From positions 8,575,093 to 8,639,092 of the forward strand of contig NW_006494931.1 of assembly GCF_000471905.2 (NCBI RefSeq): a stretch of DNA of 64,000 nt, read 5' to 3'. The notes below the pieces were generated by a model that made no database searches, had not been told where the DNA came from, and worked only from the letters and a program-made list of their open reading frames with translations. Every line of letters starts with the position of its first letter. The stretch's first letter is position 1. The stretch is from Amborella trichopoda. Taxonomy: Eukaryota > Streptophyta > Magnoliopsida > Amborellales > Amborellaceae. This document shows positions 24,061 through 34,480 of this stretch, piece after piece. A program made the translations under genes and the position numbers.

Positions 24061-25261
24061 CTTGGTGCTATTCAGAGATCGGATCTGTGTCTCAAATGAT
24101 GAGAGTATAAAGAGGGCTATCTTGGACGAGGCACACCGCTCCCACTATACTTTACATCCTGGAAGTACTAAGACGTACCAAGACCTGAACTGGTCGAATG
24201 ACATGAAAAGGGAGGCAACACTATTTTTTTCTAAGTGCTTGACATGTCAGCAAGCCCGCTGGGTTGTTGCATCCCTTACATGTGTTGGAATGAAAATGGG
24301 AGCACATTTCTATGGTTTTATTCTCCAGCTTGCTTAGAACGAGTTCAGGGCATGACAACATTTGGGTCATTGTGGACCGACTGACCAAAGCTGCCACTTC
24401 TTACCGATCTGCACAACTTACACCCTGAACCGACTTGCTCAGTTGTACATTAAGGAGATAGTGAGGTTGTATAGAGTTTCGGTCAGCATTGTGTCCGACA
24501 GGGACACTCGGTTTACCTCTAAATTTTGGGCTAGTCTACAGTCAGCCTTGGGGACGAGACTTACCTTTAGCATTGTCTTTCACCTCCAGATTGATGAGCA
24601 ATCGGAGAGGACCATCCAGGCCTTGGAAGATATGCTAAGGGCTTATGTGAGTGACTTTATGGGAAGCTAGGATGAACATTTACCCCTGATTGAGTTTGCT
24701 TATAGTAACAACTTCTAAGCCAGTATTCAGATGACACCATTTGAAACCCTATATGGAAGGAAGTGTAAGTCACCCATTTGTTAGAACGAGATTGGTACGA
24801 GAAGGCTTTTGGGGCCAAAATTTGTCCACGTGATCTCAGATAAGATAACATTGATTCGAGAGAGGCTCAAGACGGCTCAGAGTTGGCAGAAGAGTTACAT
24901 CGATAACCAAAGGAGAGACCTCGAGTTTGAGGTGGGTAATCGGGTCTTCCTAAAGGTGTCACTAACCAAGGGCATCATATGGTTTGGAAAGAAAGGGAAG
25001 CTGAGCCCAAGTTGATTCAGACCCTTTGAGATCTTTGAGAGGGTCGAAAGTGTGGCATGTCGACTTGCCTTATCTCTCGAATTGGCAAACATCCATAATG
25101 TCTTTCATGTATCAACCCGACCCATCACATGTCCCGAGATATGAGCCTATACTGATCAGGGAAGACCAGCCCTTCATTGAATAACCTGTTTAGATACAGG
25201 ATAGGAGGGTGTAAGTGTTGTGTAACAAGGACATACCACTGGTACGTGTTTTGTGGAAGTA

Positions 25262-25271
25262 CCATTACAAG
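25262..25271 (+). other. B integrase/T3 junction
   Basis: The chromovirus reading VLWKYHYK ends here. The typical downstream WED-IQ-YPHLFE part is 15 kb away at 40317-40380, which fixes T3 as younger than B. Confidence 0.85.
25267..25271 (+). other. Target site duplication of T3 (partner 40312-40316)
   Basis: ACAAG flanks T3 exactly at both termini, 15 kb apart, inside the integrase gene of B. The coding sequence of B continues on the far side, which confirms the nesting. Confidence 0.93.
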
Positions 25272-27385
25272 TGGTTAGGTGCCTCTATCTCACCCTTCAG
25301 ATCCAGGGGCACGTATCTTGCGTTTTTGGCAAACCTGAGATTTGAAATCGCTCTCTCGAAACCTTGCTCAAGAACAAAGGCAGATATACCAACCGATGAG
25401 AGAAGGCAGATATACCAATCGATGAGAGAGGAATTGAAGTGGGTTTGAGACTTACTCGGGCTGGTTCACGTGGGCACCCTCTTAGATCACAAAGAAAGCC
25501 CCCCAGCTGCTTTAGCTAGTTCGTAATCATCTCCCTTGACCTACAATCCTCTTGTTTTCTACACAACACTTCTATGGTTAATTTGTGAGACAAGCAGGTT
25601 AAAGAGACCCACCCTTGTCTTAAGGCATTATACGTTCACATGAGCGGGCGACGAAGCATAAGGTTCAAATAAAGATAGAAAGGGAAGAAAAATTGATGAA
25701 GAGACGAGGCTAGCATTGCAGCCGAGAAGTCATCAACTCGAAGTGGTAGTAAGATGGGCATGGTTCTTAGAGCTAGCACGGTGGCAATGCTACTCGAAAT
25801 CGAGACCGATATGGTTGTGCTAGGCAAAGTTTACCCTCAATCAAGCAAGAAGACACAAGAGAATGAAAAGAAGAGATGAGACAACAAAGAGATGAGGTCC
25901 TGACGGTGTTAAGCATTGCCGCTGACGACCGTGGAGTAGCAATGTCGTGGCCCTTGGGTGGCGCACGACACTACTGCTCATGGCAAGAGAGGGAGAAATG
26001 AACTATGGACGACACTAGGCATCGCCATTAGCAACATAAGAAAACAACACGCCTCCACGAGGGTGGCGATAGTTTCTGATGTAGTGCGCGACGATGGTCA
26101 TTCATAAGCGTGCAGCAGTAATCCTCATGAGGTGCATGATGGTAGGCGTGGGACACAGGAAGGATGGCGATGAATGACGAACACATGAAGAAAGCACGCA
26201 GACGACGGTAGACGTTGCCAAGGCCTATAGCGGGCGGCGATGGGTATCGCCATCTACTATAGACACGCAACAAGGAAGGACCCCTACAAGCGGCAATGGG
26301 TTTCACCATCTAGGTTCTTCACTAAGAATTCAAGCTACATCTGCGGACGTCGATGGGCAGCGCCGTCCACAGGCCCCACTAGACGAACGAGATAGAAGAA
26401 AAGAAGGAGAAGGAGACTCGCACATAGCGCTGCCATGGCCATGCGCCAACTTTGTAACCTCAGGGGAGGCATGCACGACACTGCCACTGCCATGCATGAC
26501 CCCTACAAGGAACTCAAATGGAGGAGGGGGGAAGAGAGGAAAGAAGAGAGAGAAGGTTTACCTCGAACCTAGGTACTAGTCAAAAGTTTCTCTCACATCA
26601 CTCTCTCTCTCTCAAACGTGACCTAACAATGAGAAGAAAGAGAAACTTGTATTAAGTAAAAACTCTCTTTTGTCAAAGGTTGAGTCCTCTGGTGTGTATA
26701 ATGCTAGTACGTATATGTAGAATTTGCCTCAAACATGGGTGGCTGATCAAAAGTAACCCTAATTGCTGTAAGTTAAGATTAAATTGAATTAAAAGAAATT
26801 AGAAAATAGGGCACAAAATGATAGATTTGCCCCTTCTTAACAATTCATGGAATTCCAAAACAGTCCCTATGTTGCCGTATAACTTGTGTGATCTTGCATG
26901 GCTGATCTGGGGTCGTTCTGTTGCCCATTTGATCATAAGATAATTGTTTTAATGTAGGGTTCGGCATGGCGATCGTTTTGATACCAACTTCGAGCCATGG
27001 ATCTTGTTTTTAGTACACGATCATGTGACTTGAAATTTGAATGGATCTTGAAATTTCAGATCGATAGTGTACTTATTCCATGATGTATTTCATTGATTTC
27101 TTCGTTGAATTACACTGAGCATGTCGTTAATATCACAGGGCAACAAATGTAACTTGATTCCTTGCCCGAACGAAGATTTTGCAACTTTGGAATTTTGGTC
27201 GAAATCTGGAATTCCGACGATGGAATTTGCAGTCACTTCATCAGCATTTTGTGCAGAACCTGACTGTTCATCGCGTATGGGGTTCGGGTCAGTGATAGCC
27301 CGAGACGTTACGCACACGATGGAATTGGTCTCGCAACGGTCGGGCTCGCGAGCGGCGTGATCTGGCCACTCAAGCGAGGAAATTG
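25272..27385 (-). repeat. T3 3' LTR, U3-truncated
   Basis: It aligns with 37571-39680 almost throughout: the CACGTATCTTG phrase, the CGAGACCGATATGG block, the GCGATGGGTATCG-rich part, the TTTACCTCGAA...CTCACATCACTCTCTC part, and the GAATTGGTCTCGC...GAGCGGCGTGATCTG end. At about 27385 it switches to internal sequence, so roughly the first 630 bases of the LTR (as seen in 39680-40311) are missing. By eye about one base in ten differs from the 5' LTR. Confidence 0.85.
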
Positions 27386-27644
27386 TTCGCTGCTACACCA
27401 GGTTCGATTTTGATGCTCATGGTATCTCCCGTTTAGCGGGATTCAATCATCGGCTTTGACCTGTCTCAAAAGTGTGGTCCCATGTAGGCTAGGGGGTTTT
27501 GACGAGATGTACCCTAAAGTCTGTGGCAGGCTAAACCCTGGCTTCGTCAGTTTCTTGCCTTCATGATGGTCCTTAGCATTTTCAGAGGGATCTTTTAGTC
27601 ATCATCCTCACCCTCAAGGACTCTTGTTGTTGTTGAACTGGGGA

Positions 27645-27958
27645 TATCTTATGCGGCTCTCACTCCCTGATGAGCCATGTTGCGGGGGATCTTATGCGGC
27701 TCTCAGCCCCTGATGAGCCATGATTGTTGGGAGATCGTATGCGGCTCTCACTCTCTGATGAGCCATGTGGAAAAGTGGGGGATCTTATTCGACTCTCACC
27801 CCCTGATGAGCCATGACGGCTGGGAAATCTTATGCGGCTCTCACTCCTTGATGAGCCATGTTGAAACATGGGGGATCTTATGCAGCTCTCACCCCCTGAT
27901 GAGCCATGTTGAAACGTGGGGGATCATATATGGCTCTCACCCCTTATGAGCCATGTGG
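27645..27958 (+). repeat. About 45-bp minisatellite, seven units
   Basis: Each unit has GATCTTATGCGGCTCTCA, then CTGATGAGCCATG. Two units also contain the perfect stem CCATGT, loop TGAA, ACATGG (near 27858-27915). The array is seen only in T3. Confidence 0.9.
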
Positions 27959-28879
27959 TGATGCGATTGGATTCTGGCTTTTGAGAATTTTAGGCAGAAC
28001 TCATTAGCCAATATTATGACTGTTTGGAGATTGAATGTTGGCTAAGGCAGTGGTCGTGGATCAACCTGTCTTGTCGGTCCAATCGCTCTTTTGCGGGTTT
28101 TAACTTGAATAGGGGAAGTGGCGCCATGAAGATGGTTTTCACCAACTTCAGCTATTTTTGGGCTCTTTTATCCATGACTTGAGGTCTTTTCTACCCTTTT
28201 CATCCGTTTTTACTCACGATGCCCTTTTGAAGTTTTCACCGTGCCTGGCTTTTTTTTTCCACAAAAGTCTCTTACTCATGGTTTCGTGACCATGCCTGTC
28301 CGTTATTTTTACTCATGGCGTTCCCTTCTTAGGTGTACACCATGCCTGTTTTTTTTTTTCTTGGGAAGGCATATTTAGAGTCGTGCCTTCGAGACCTGTG
28401 CGAAGCCTTTTAACGTCATGCGGCCAGGACAGACACTGTAGTTTAGGGTCATACAGCTGGACCGTAGTGGTGGTGAATGGCATTTTGTGGAGGTTATACA
28501 GTGAGCTTAGTGATGATTTTGACTCACTTAGGAAGATGACATGAAGTTTCCTTGTGAAGAGTTGATGATGGATGGATGTTGAGTGAATAAAGGGGATCCA
28601 CTAGTCAACAGCGAGTATGACATGCGGAAGGGTTCACCGACATGCGGAAGGGTTCACCGTTTGGTGAGCATGGGTAAGACTCACTGGAGGAAAAGATGGT
28701 AATGATGGTGAAGGTGATGCACACACATGTATGGGCCGGCTAGGAAAGGCATGCGTGAAGATGCACATAAAGGGCATGTGCGCATATGTAGGCTCACCAG
28801 AGAGGAAATGGAGGTGGTATGCACACACGAATGGGTCGGTTAGGGAAGACATGTGCATATGTGGGGGCGTCTTTAAGGT

Positions 28880-30480
28880 CATGCCTCTTGGACTTGGGCA
28901 AAGATGTTTAATGCCATACGGACAGGACCTGTACTATAGTTTGGGGTCATACAGCTCGACCGTGGTTATGCAGTTTAAAGTCATACAACTAGGACCATAC
29001 AGTTTAAGGTCGTGCAATGAGACCTCCACTACAGTTTAAGGTCATATAGTTTGGACCATGGCTATGCAGTTTAAGGTCATGCAACATGAACCATATAGTT
29101 TAAGGTCGTGTAATGAGACCACTGCTACAGTTTAATGTCATATAGTTTGGACCATGGCTATGCCATTTAAGGTCATGCAGCATAGACCAAGGCTGTGCAG
29201 TTTAAGGTCATGCAATATGGACCAGTGTGTGGGTCATCATATAGGTAAAGCTGCATGAGGGATGGGTTGTGGATAACAATGTGACTCCCTGAGGATAGAG
29301 ATAGTTAAGGCTATACACAAGTGAGAGGTTTAGATAGAGATGGCGACACTCGAGGAGTAGCAGACGAACGTGACTTCCCTAGGGATTAGGAGGTCCAGTG
29401 TGACCTCTTGGGGATAATGAGCAATGGCATGCATGTGACACTGTTGATGATGACAGGCTAGAGCACAGATGAACCTCATGAGGATTGAGGGGATAAGAAG
29501 GGCCCTAAACTCCCTGGGGATAGTGGGTCGTAGTAAGATGTGACTCTTACTGGGATGTTGGTGTGAAACAAACCCATTAGGGGTTAAAGGAGTAGGTATG
29601 AATCTTCCACACATCTAACTCCCCTAAGGATGTTGATGAAGTACCCTTTCAGTGAGGAGGTGTTTTATCTCTCGATTGGAGTTGTGCGTATGGACCCTTT
29701 GTCATGCTGTGTGTTACAGTTTTAGGGTGATGTAACTTGGACCATGGCTATGCAGTTTAAAGTCATTCGGCTAGGACTATGCAGTTTAAGGTCGCGCAAC
29801 TAAACCTTCATTACAGTTTAAGTTTATATAGTTTGGACCGTTGCTGTGCAGTTTAAGGTCATGAAACATGGACCGTGGTCGTACAGTTTTGAGTCATAAG
29901 ACAAGGACTATGTAGTTTTAGGGTCATGCAACTAAACCTTCGCTACAGTTTAAGGTCATATAGTTCGGACCGTGGTCGTACAGTTTTGAGTCGTGCGACA
30001 AGGACTATGCAATTTAAGGTCGTACACCTAGACCACCGCTACAGTTTAAGGTCATATAGTTCGGACCATGCAGTTTGGGGTTGTACATCTGAACCGTCAC
30101 TACAGTTTAAGGTCATATAGTTTGGACCGTGGCTGTGTAGTATAAGATCATGCAGCATAGACCGTCGCTACAGTTTAAGGTCATATAATTTGGACCATGG
30201 CTGTGCAGTATAAGATCATGCAGCATGGACCGTCACTACAGTTTAAGGTCATATAGTTTGGACCGTGCAGTTTAGGGTCATGTATATGGACCGTCGCTAC
30301 AGTTTAGGGTCATATAGTTCGAACCGTGCAGTTTTGGGTCGTACATCTAGACCGCCACTACAGTTTAGGGTCATATAGTTTGGACCGTGGCTGTGCAGTT
30401 TAAGGTCATGTGGCATGGACCATCGCTACAGTTTAAGGTCATATAGTTTGGACCATGCAGTTTAGGTTCGTGCATCTGGA
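28880..30480 (-). repeat. T3 TGACCTTAAACT minisatellite
   Basis: On the plus strand more than 25 irregular units alternate CAGTTTAAGGTCATGCA, ACAGTTTAAGGTCATATAG and GGACCGTGGCTG phrases, interrupted at 29220-29720 by a non-repeat segment. It is the reverse complement of the T1 array at 20191-20790, as expected for a minus-strand element. Confidence 0.88.
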
Positions 30481-30950
30481 CTGTTGCGTGGTGAGGGAAT
30501 TTGACTCCATGGGGAATAGAGCCATCACCGGAGGCTAGACTCCCCGAGGAGTGAGGCTGTGGTGCAGGGGATGAACTTCCTGAGAGTACAGGACGATGGT
30601 CCAACTGAGAGTGCCATGCCGCATTAGTCCCCTTGGTGAAGCGTGCGGCAGTGGACCTTGGAAAAATGCGCGACAATAATTCTTTCAACGAGGCACATGG
30701 TGATGGCCCTTGACGAAGGCGCGCGATGATGACCCTTTGATGGGGGTGCGCTGCGATGGCCCTTGACGAAGGCACGCGGCGTTGACCCTTTGATGAGGGC
30801 ACACAGTGATAGTCCTCTGGGTGAAGGGAGCAACAATAGCCCTCTTGGGTCTCGGGCTTGACCCACCCCGACCTGGTCTTATTGCCACCAAGAGCTGGGG
30901 ACTGGAGTGTCATTTCATGTTTATCGAGGGCAGTTTACTGCACTGCTAGG

Positions 30951-30957
30951 TATAAAA
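30951..30957 (+). promoter_or_regulatory. TATA box of opposite-strand unit in T3
   Basis: TATAAAAGGGG is a near-ideal plant TATA box on the plus strand, opposite to the T3 coding direction. It lies about 920 bases upstream of a 77-codon ORF and 1.2 kb upstream of a 214-codon ORF, with a strong hairpin right after it. It is inferred to drive an antisense accessory gene. Confidence 0.6.
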
Positions 30958-30962
30958 GGGGG

Positions 30963-31016
30963 AAAAACCCCACTTTACTATTTTACTGAAGGGTAAAATA
31001 GTAGAAGGGTTTTTAG
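30963..31016 (+). other. Imperfect hairpin just after TATA box
   Basis: The core is a perfect 10-bp inverted repeat, ACTATTTTAC (30977-30986) and GTAAAATAGT (30993-31002), with a 6-nt loop. An outer stem, AAAAACCC against GGGTTTTT, extends it with a few mismatches. It would lie at or just after the expected transcription start. Confidence 0.75.
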
Positions 31017-31872
31017 AGAGGGAGGACCAAAGCTTTTGGCAAAGGTTTTTTGGCCAGAACTTCTCGACTAAAATTTGCAGAAACAGGTAGATAGGAGCTT
31101 TTCTGCCGAGCTTCAGGAGGTTGCAAAGCTTCGTGCCGCGATTGCGAACCTATTTGGGAAGTGACAAGGCTTTCTGAGCAAGGAACAGAGCTTCTCGGGG
31201 CCTTAGCAGGATTTTTATAGGTGCTCTGCCAAGGTTTGAATGCTTCGTCAGTCGTTCTGCTGCTGAAGGGGAGATTGCAGCGAGTTCAAAGGGCTCTGTA
31301 GGTCCTCTTGTTATCAGAGGAGAAGAAGGGAGAACAACAGTTTGCTCACCGAGAACTTAGCAGAATTCTGGTGAATTGGTGGTGAACTCACTGAAGTGGG
31401 AAGAGCAGCGAGAAGGGAGATCCATGGGGTCTCAGAGAAGCCTTCTAGGGATTCCAGTGGTTTTTAGCTAACTCTGGTAGTGAGTGGAGGGCAGGGAAGG
31501 GGTGGCGGTTGTGGATTCCCGGTGAGGAGGGGAAATGTTGGTGGGAACCCGAAGGGTTGGGGGGCCATAACAGTCGAAGAGACGAAGGGTCGTGGAACGG
31601 CTAACAGTTGTCCTTCGCACACAAGGTGACAAACCACGCCGCAAGTGTCTGGCGGCATGCCCAGATTTCAAGGGACATGCATGTGACACATGTTGACAGC
31701 TGGAGCGAGGCATTAATATGCCTTAGTCATGGGACGACGATAATCCTTGGTTGATCGCGAGGCAGTGACTCCCACCTGGCAGCATACGACGATAGTCTTG
31801 CTTTTGGCGATAATTAACGTCCTTCGACAAATGTCTTCTTGACGATCGGCCAAGGCTTCAAGTAGGGAACTT

Positions 31873-32106
31873 ATGATTATTGAGGACGAGGAGCCTCTTA
31901 TTACTGAGAATGAATCACATCCCTCTCCTCAACCTCCTGTCTCTAGAGGTGAGAGCGAGTATGACTTGATAATCATGGGCAACAAGGCGATCCCTCTTTC
32001 CACCTTGAGAGGGACCCACACATCTTTTGCTCGAAGGGAACCTATCATAGGCTCATCTTTTGTAGTCACCTCCTTTTCGAGACAAGTTATTCATCCTCTT
32101 TTCTGA
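31873..32106 (+). CDS. T3 opposite-strand ORF a, unknown
   Basis: A 77-codon open frame beginning MIIEDEEPLITENESHPSPQ. It is acidic and Pro/Ser-rich at the start. I do not recognise it. It lies 38 bases upstream of the 214-codon ORF in another frame; the two may be parts of one protein separated by a frameshift, or this may be an upstream ORF. The start is the first ATG after a long TATA-driven leader with no other evident coding. Confidence 0.45.
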   Translation: MIIEDEEPLITENESHPSPQPPVSRGESEYDLIIMGNKAIPLSTLRGTHTSFARREPIIGSSFVVTSFSRQVIHPLF

Positions 32107-32144
32107 CGCATCTGGGGACACGGTTTGTTGTTTCACAGGCCACG

Positions 32145-32789
32145 ATGCCTTTCCCTGCACAATTCAACAGGCTCAATCGCCGTAATGTTTCTGCAGATAA
32201 CATACGTGATCTTCTTAGAGCTGCTTATCAACTTTTTAGTCGGGCTTCTCTCTTTGAGCAGATCATGGTCCTCTCTTTGGCGAAGAGGTTGATAGACAAC
32301 CTTTTAGACTTTGAGGTCCCTTACGCAGACTTGTTCGAAACGAAGGTGACTGAAATGGCTCAACAGGCTCGGGAAGTTCTGTCTTTAGAAGAATCAACGT
32401 TTATTGAGAAATATCCCTCTAATAGGCGTTTACTTAAGTTCTTTCCTGGGCCTTTGACTGTCACCAATTCCGCAACGACACACTTGGGTAACCTTAGAAC
32501 CAACTTGCTCATGTGTCAGTACGTTCACCCAGATTTCGAGACTTTGCCTTCAGAAGATCCTTTGATAGTTAAAGAAATCGCATGTTTTGAGAATGAGAAT
32601 AACATGACGATTCTTGAATGTAACATCAACGATTTGGAAAGCTTGCTTGTTGTGGCCCGTGGTAAGAAAAGACCCAATTTCTTCTCAGTTGGTACGTGGG
32701 GAATATCCTCCTTTGGTAAGAAAGTTTGCCCTCCTTCAAGCAGCAGCCCCAAAGGATGGAATCAAGTGGATGCAACAAGACCATTATAG
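32145..32789 (+). CDS. T3 opposite-strand accessory ORF, 214 codons
   Basis: This is one of the longest non-repetitive open frames in the window, with balanced composition and predicted helices (NIRDLLRAAYQLFSRASLFEQ, then DLFETKVTEMAQQAREVLS). It has no signal peptide and no motif I recognise. The last about 30 codons are Ser/Pro-rich and may be out of frame: the overlapping frame at 32695-32808 reads a more protein-like tail (PPLVRKFALLQAAAPKDGIK, ending SLED and a stop). It is on the strand opposite to T3 gag-pro and sits where RT to integrase would be. Maize Grande, also Tat-like, carries an antisense accessory gene of similar size in its 3' internal region; homology is inferred from position only. 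Confidence 0.6.
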   Translation: MPFPAQFNRLNRRNVSADNIRDLLRAAYQLFSRASLFEQIMVLSLAKRLIDNLLDFEVPYADLFETKVTEMAQQAREVLSLEESTFIEKYPSNRRLLKFFPGPLTVTNSATTHLGNLRTNLLMCQYVHPDFETLPSEDPLIVKEIACFENENNMTILECNINDLESLLVVARGKKRPNFFSVGTWGISSFGKKVCPPSSSSPKGWNQVDATRPL

Positions 32790-32900
32790 GATTAGCCTTG
32801 AGGATTAAGTGAACACTCTCCTTTATAACTCTTTGTACACCAATTATTGGTATTTATCATGTTGACAATTGTATGAATTTTTGGTTTTATGAATGAAATG

Positions 32901-33760
32901 TCACTTTTTGCTTAGAGTGTTGTGCGACATGTCTCTCACTCTTCTGTCTTCTTCTGTTTTATTGCTTTCATCGTTTGTTAGTGTGAGACAAAAAGAATAT
33001 CCCACCCCTTGCTTTGCTTTGTGGTAGCCTGTTGTGGCTTCAATGACCTCAAATGGGGGAGCAATTGCTTCCTCACCCCTTAGTGTTTGATTAGAGAGGG
33101 GCTCATAATTCATGGTTCTCATGACTTGATGAGCCTGCTCGCCATAAATGCTCCAGTCTGGGGGAGCTTTGGCTTCAATTCGAGGTGCATTAGTCTTGAG
33201 CTCATCATAAATCTTTGTCTCAAGGACAAACCCCTTTAAGTGCTTGAAGCAATGCGCATGACCTCTAATTGGCTCTATAGGTTACGAACCTCTCTTCTCA
33301 GCTCTACCATGGGGTCTAGTTCCAAGGAGCCAGAGGGATGACTCTTGCTTGGTTGTACTTCTTCAACAACCCTCGAGAAGTGTAGGACCTTCTTTTGGCT
33401 ACTGATGACCCCCTTGTTCAAGGAGGATGGAACTTGGAGTAGCTTCCTTGGTGGTTGGTATGTCAGTTCTACTTCTAGAAGAGTGATGGGGACATGTAGG
33501 ACCTTTTACTGGTCTGATGTATAGATGACCTCGGTGTTGGAAGGTTTACCCCCGGGGCTTCCTCAGTCTCGGGGGCCGCTATTAGCTCGCCATTTTGTTC
33601 TGGCGGAGTAGAAGTAGAGGGGGAGCTTTGTCAGGATACCATGCTATGCTCCTGTGGTTAGGGGTCAGGGGGAGGATATTGCCCATCTTTCCTCTTCTCT
33701 AAACATTTCCATGATCATTCGCCCCAGATCCTCAACGTCATTATGAGATGAAGGTCCTGT
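32901..33760 (-). pseudogene. T3 protease-RT linker, end of coding region
   Basis: Reading right to left after protease, the sequence ends with AHQVMRTMNYEPLSNQ, PPFEVIEATTGY and KQGVGYSF. The AHQ-MR-Y-P and PF-V-E pattern matches T1 at 3365-3480. Sequence beyond 32900 no longer matches the Tat coding region, so RT is missing here. The open frame at 33842-34135 on the other strand is a shadow. Confidence 0.65.
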
Positions 33761-34480
33761 CTCTCTCACAGGCTTCCAATCGTCATCCTTTGACTTTTCT
33801 AACGCTAAAAGTTCTGTTAAATAGTACTTGGCGTAGGCATAGTGAGTCTCAAGTATGGGGAACGGTCTTTTATCGGCATGGAGCTTGTGTTGCCTTCCAT
33901 ATCAGTTGTACTTGAAGCATTGGTGGAGTGTGGAAGGAATCGGCCCCTGATCTTGAAGCCAAGGATGACCAAGCAAGACATTGTAGGCGGTAACGGTGTC
34001 GATTACATGGATTTGGGCGTAAACGTTGACGTCACCGATCTTGAGACGAAGGTGCACTATGCTGGCTGGCTTTTCTCCTTACTAGTTAAACCCTTGCACA
34101 ATGATGTGGGTAGGAGTAAGGTTAGCAGACCCTAATCCCAATTGGGTGAGCATCCTTCTTGGGATCAGGTTGACTGCTGACCCTCCGTCTAGCATGATTC
34201 GATTGAGAGGGTAGGCCTAAAGTTCACCATTCACGAAGAGGGGGCGATTGTGAAATTTTCCTCCCAACTGAAGGTCATCTTCGGAAAAGGAGATTGCCAG
34301 GTGCCTACTCAAGATGACCGGGTCAACCTTAATAGGTTCCACTTCAGTCTCGTACACCTTTGGGTTAGAAAGAGCTTGAACCAGAGCCATACGGTAGTCT
34401 CTAGACAGCAGGAGGGCATCATAGATACTTAGAAGAGCTAGAAGCTTTCTCAAGTGCCCAATTACTTCGTATTTCACTTT
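33761..34480 (-). pseudogene. pro: T3 aspartic protease
   Basis: It starts KYEVIGHLRKLLALLSIYDA, continues SRHLAISFSEDDLQLGGKFHNRPL, then the catalytic loop MLDGGSAVNLIP near 34160-34195, IIVQGFN and a stop, then VIDTVTAYNVLLGHPWL and PSTLHQCFKY. The DGG triplet is an acceptable retropepsin active site. Stops near 34214 and 34105 interrupt it. Confidence 0.87.

Larger units (their letters stand above)
24061..25271 (+). pseudogene. pol: B element integrase, 5' part
   Basis: The HHCC zinc domain reads EAHRSHYTLHPG...CLTCQQ. The core reads IWVIVDRLTKAA, YIKEIVRLYRVSVSIVSDRDTRFTSKFW with the second Asp, and IDEQSERTIQALEDMLRAYV with the catalytic Glu. The normal first-Asp box (about 24290-24320) is frameshifted and lacks Asp in the closest reading. 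Then QKSYIDNQRRDLEFEVGNRVFLKVS, TKGIIWFGKKGKLSP and PFEIFERV are typical of chromovirus integrase. It breaks in VLWKYHYK at 25271 by T3 insertion and continues at 40312. Confidence 0.9.
27386..30900 (-). other. T3 3' internal region, repeat-rich
   Basis: This noncoding stretch corresponds to 55200-57430 of T4; shared phrases include GCTGCTACACCAGGTT, GGTTTTCACCAACTTC and the TTTAAGGTCAT repeats. It contains the arrays listed separately. The remaining parts (27960-28880, 30480-30900) show no gene; open frames such as 30371-30913 are unconvincing. Confidence 0.7.

Noticed and set aside
27645..27958. CRISPR-like array or hammerhead ribozyme array
   Set aside because: Units are contiguous without unique spacers, and this is a plant repeat. 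The hammerhead core is incomplete.
30371..30913. 180-codon minus-strand frame
   Set aside because: It crosses from a minisatellite into noncoding 3' region, three frames are open at once, and no motif is seen.
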